From positions 1-41,892 of the forward strand of contig JAWCNZ010000015.1 in the NCBI GenBank assembly GCA_038848005.1: a DNA stretch of 41,892 bases, given 5' to 3'. Under the pieces are notes generated by a model. That model did no database searches. It saw only the letters and a list, made by a program, of their open reading frames with translations, and was not told the DNA's origin. Of this stretch, positions 40,286 to 41,892 are shown in pieces; within the stretch, counting starts at the first letter, position 1, and every line of letters starts with the position of its first letter. The stretch is from JAWCNN01 sp038848005. GTDB lineage: Archaea > Thermoproteota > Bathyarchaeia > Bathyarchaeales > Bathycorpusculaceae. The position numbers and the translations under genes are program-made.

Positions 40286-40668
40286 TAAGCGTTTCCGTTG
40301 TGTCGGCAGTAAAAGCTTACACCTTGAATAACACTAAAAAGATTTACGTAAGCGAAAGACTTACCACAAGCTATCCTGGGCGTACTACTATTTGTAGCTT
40401 TGAAGGCTGGGTAAGAGTAAATGAGGACGGTAGCTACACAGTTCCTCTTTTTGACAGTTCTGGCAGATACAGCGGAATATGCATCTACCACAAAAACGAA
40501 AACGACATCGGAGAAGTTGTAAATATAGATTTTGCCCCTGGAAATGGTCCTTGGCAGTACATTGTTGAAGAACCAACTGTGTTTTCAGGGACATCTATCG
40601 TAACTGCAGTTTCTGGAATAGCTTGTCTGGGAATAGTTGTCATTAGGAAAAGGCGTGGCATGTGGTGA
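40237..40668 (+). CDS. Small exported protein with C-terminal membrane anchor
   Basis: I do not recognise this 143-residue protein. Residues 1 to about 24 form a signal peptide (basic start, Leu/Ala/Val core, SVVSA end). The body is about 90 residues rich in Tyr, Ser, Thr and Asp, with one pair of cysteines. Residues about 117-138 are a hydrophobic anchor (FSGTSIVTAVSGIACLGIVVI) followed by RKRRG, which would stay in the cytoplasm, so the body is outside. The ATG at 40237 is preferred over a TTG at 40222. The metalloprotease gene starts 6 bases after its stop, so the two act together. Confidence 0.8.
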   Translation: MRKKVWVLLTALAIVSLSVSVVSAVKAYTLNNTKKIYVSERLTTSYPGRTTICSFEGWVRVNEDGSYTVPLFDSSGRYSGICIYHKNENDIGEVVNIDFAPGNGPWQYIVEEPTVFSGTSIVTAVSGIACLGIVVIRKRRGMW

Positions 40669-40674
40669 AAAGCC

Positions 40675-41568
40675 ATGAAAGTTCGGCTATCGCTATTGGC
40701 GATAGTGTTGATTCTAACTTTTGTATTAGCAGTAAAAGCTGACAGCTCAGTTAAAGTTGCAGTTTATTTGGAATCTACCAACATTAATGAAAGCGAACGA
40801 GCAAACATTATAAAGGCATTGGAAGATGTTCGTATGCGATTTTACAATCAGCTTGGCAAAACAGTTGAATTTGAAATAGTCGGCACATGGGAATCAAGTA
40901 AAAACACGGACCGTTCAACTGTTTTGCTTGAGGAGGCTATAATGAAAACAGATGGAATATACGCTAACGAATACAGCAACTGTGACGCTAAAATATGGAT
41001 TTTCCGCAAAGAAGGCTACACGGTGGCAGTATACATTACAGACCAAGATTTAGATGGACAATCTTCAAGCGGATATGCACATGTTGGACGACGTGCATGT
41101 ATAGTGGATTACTACGTCAATTGTTGGTATCCCATGGAATGTTTAAAGTCAACAATACAACATGAATTATCACATCTCTTTGGACTAGAACATTGCGATG
41201 AAGAATGGTGTGTTATGAACAGCAACGAAGATGGTGACGGTTATACGCCAAGAGAATATTGGTTTTTATGGTGGAAAATAGACGAAAAATGGGCTACTCA
41301 ATGGGGTTCGGACTGCAAGCAAACGCTGTTGCAAATTTATGATGGCTGTGTGTTATTCCGCAAAAAGGAGGATTATCGAATGGGAATGTATGCTAGTGGT
41401 TGTGCTTGGACTGAGGAATATTATAGGTGGAACTTAGTACATTCAACATTGATAGCAGTGTATTATGTGAATCTTCCAAGTTATAGACCGCTTTCGCTGC
41501 CATTATTTGGAGATCCATACGGTCATCCAGTAGTAACACTCAACTCATACGTAAAAACGTATGACTAA
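40675..41568 (+). CDS. Secreted archaemetzincin-like zinc metalloprotease
   Basis: Residues 1-22 form a signal peptide. The zinc motif HELSHLFGLEH (residues 163-173) is followed by C174, C179 and Met181 (CVMN), which reproduces the archaemetzincin pattern HExxHxxGxxHC-x4-CxM. Classical archaemetzincins are cytoplasmic and carry a second CxxC about 17 residues later that completes a structural zinc site; here no CxxC follows. The C-terminal 100 residues hold scattered cysteines and many aromatics. An extracellular peptidase is inferred. The catalytic Glu164 and the three His are intact. The first ATG, 6 bases after the preceding stop, is used. Confidence 0.85.
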   Translation: MKVRLSLLAIVLILTFVLAVKADSSVKVAVYLESTNINESERANIIKALEDVRMRFYNQLGKTVEFEIVGTWESSKNTDRSTVLLEEAIMKTDGIYANEYSNCDAKIWIFRKEGYTVAVYITDQDLDGQSSSGYAHVGRRACIVDYYVNCWYPMECLKSTIQHELSHLFGLEHCDEEWCVMNSNEDGDGYTPREYWFLWWKIDEKWATQWGSDCKQTLLQIYDGCVLFRKKEDYRMGMYASGCAWTEEYYRWNLVHSTLIAVYYVNLPSYRPLSLPLFGDPYGHPVVTLNSYVKTYD

Positions 41569-41619
41569 CGTACAGTCCCCCCATTTTTTCCATTCTAAAC
41601 CTTATTTCTAGACTTAGTG

Positions 41620-41745
41620 ATGAAAACGCTTTATCTTCGATGTAAAAAGGAGCCAGCGCGAAAGTTAAAGGCTGTGGATGAGCCATTAAACGTTATGGAT
41701 GAAATTTTTAGGCTTGTCCACAGTTGCAAGTTAAAATCGGAATAG
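41620..41745 (+). pseudogene. Fragment of PH-domain protein C-terminus
   Basis: A 41-codon frame ends in VDEPLNVMDEIFRLVHSCKLKSE, which clearly matches the last residues of the PH-domain gene that ends at 40145 (VDKPLKVMDDLFRLIRTCKSKSE). Upstream of the shared part the sequence (MKTLYLRCKKEPARKLKA) is unrelated. No ribosome site is seen. It marks the left edge of the second copy of the tandem unit and is presumably non-functional. Confidence 0.75.
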
Positions 41746-41892
41746 GAATAGAATTCTAATCTAGAAAAAAGTGTCATAAAATTCATAAAACTTATAAATA
41801 ATTAACGCCAATATGTATAATTGCATACTTGGATGTATGTGAAATGAGGAAAAAAGTTTGGGTGTTATTAACAGCGTTAGCAATTGTCTCCT
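41671..41892 (+). repeat. Direct repeat, second copy, cut by window edge
   Basis: This is the second copy of the segment at 40071-40285: the PH fragment, promoter and start of the exported protein. It has a six-base insertion (AATAGG-like) next to the shared stop codon and one extra A in the CTAGAAAAA run. It continues to the last base of the window, so its true end is unknown. Confidence 0.92.
41844..41892 (+). CDS. Second copy of exported-protein gene, start only
   Basis: The final 49 bases start an ATG frame that is identical to the first 16 codons of the exported protein at 40237 (MRKKVWVLLTALAIVS). Only the signal-peptide part is visible. The identical promoter lies upstream. It is likely to be a second exported protein, possibly followed by another protease gene. 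Confidence 0.8.
   Translation, partial: MRKKVWVLLTALAIVS

Noticed and set aside
41617..41660. Possible C/D-box RNA starting at GTGATGA
   Set aside because: A C-box-like sequence is present, but no matching CTGA D box or guide arrangement follows.
1..41892. tRNA genes, rRNA, CRISPR arrays and insertion sequences
   Set aside because: I looked for T-loop-like GGTTCGAATCC, repeat-spacer patterns and transposase-like proteins with inverted repeats. Hits to short T-loop-like strings lay inside coding genes, and no arrays or transposases were found.

Overview
The window is a dense archaeal stretch with about 55 genes on both strands, short gaps and almost no mobile DNA. The gene content points to the TACK superphylum, most likely a Bathyarchaeia-like lineage. 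It combines ribosomal proteins eS26, eS25 and eS17, RNA polymerase subunit Rpo6, an archaeal RPC34 orthologue, a thermosome, an archaeal histone, a 20S proteasome beta subunit, KEOPS subunits, a radical-SAM protein resembling tetraether lipid synthase and a TrpB2-type tryptophan synthase. eS25, eS26 and RPC34 are typical of TACK and absent from most Euryarchaeota, while a histone argues against most Sulfolobales-like Crenarchaeota. The lineage is an inference. TATA-like boxes about 25 bases upstream of predicted transcript starts, TTG and GTG starts and GGAGG-type ribosome sites are all archaeal in style.

Layout. Bases 1-904 hold the cut-off gene of a secreted GH12 glucanase with a Thr/Pro/Arg stalk. 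Bases 1027-8269 carry a GMP synthase subunit with an apparently duplicated C-terminal domain, a small ribbon-helix-helix regulator with its own palindrome, PyrF with a B3/B4 protein, an XRE regulator, a DUF72 protein, a family-4 uracil-DNA glycosylase, DUF1805, a CDP-alcohol phosphotransferase and eS26. Bases 8313-12578 carry DUF4438, a CBS/zinc-ribbon protein, a divergent pair of winged-helix regulators (one frameshifted) around 12-bp repeats, dihydroorotase and a Mut7-C protein. Bases 12689-19248 hold Rpo6 and the thermosome, an ACT-domain regulator divergent from trpB2, an NAD-kinase-like protein and a DegT aminotransferase.

Bases 19332-24102 are largely information processing: eS25 with an unknown basic protein, the radical-SAM lipid enzyme, histone, TatD and eS17. 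Bases 24108-27820 group an aminotransferase, hydroxypyruvate/glyoxylate reductase and glycerate kinase, which together could link serine to 2-phosphoglycerate. Bases 27841-34320 hold MoaD-like, SAM hydrolase, NadM, Ogt, a proteasome beta subunit whose catalytic Thr position is Ala, AMMECR1, a glycosyltransferase and NadC. Bases 34285-38998 hold a SpoIIM-like protein, DUF4152, RlmE and RPC34 on one strand, and Kae1, Bud32 and an XTP pyrophosphatase on the other.

The right end (39024-41892) differs from the rest: two paralogous membrane PH-domain proteins, a small exported protein with a C-terminal anchor, a secreted archaemetzincin-like protease, and then the start of a second copy of the promoter and signal peptide at the window edge. 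This is a tandem duplication of about 1.6 kb and the most unusual locus here. No tRNA, rRNA, CRISPR array or insertion sequence was recognised. The longest stretch without a clear gene is 41569-41843.
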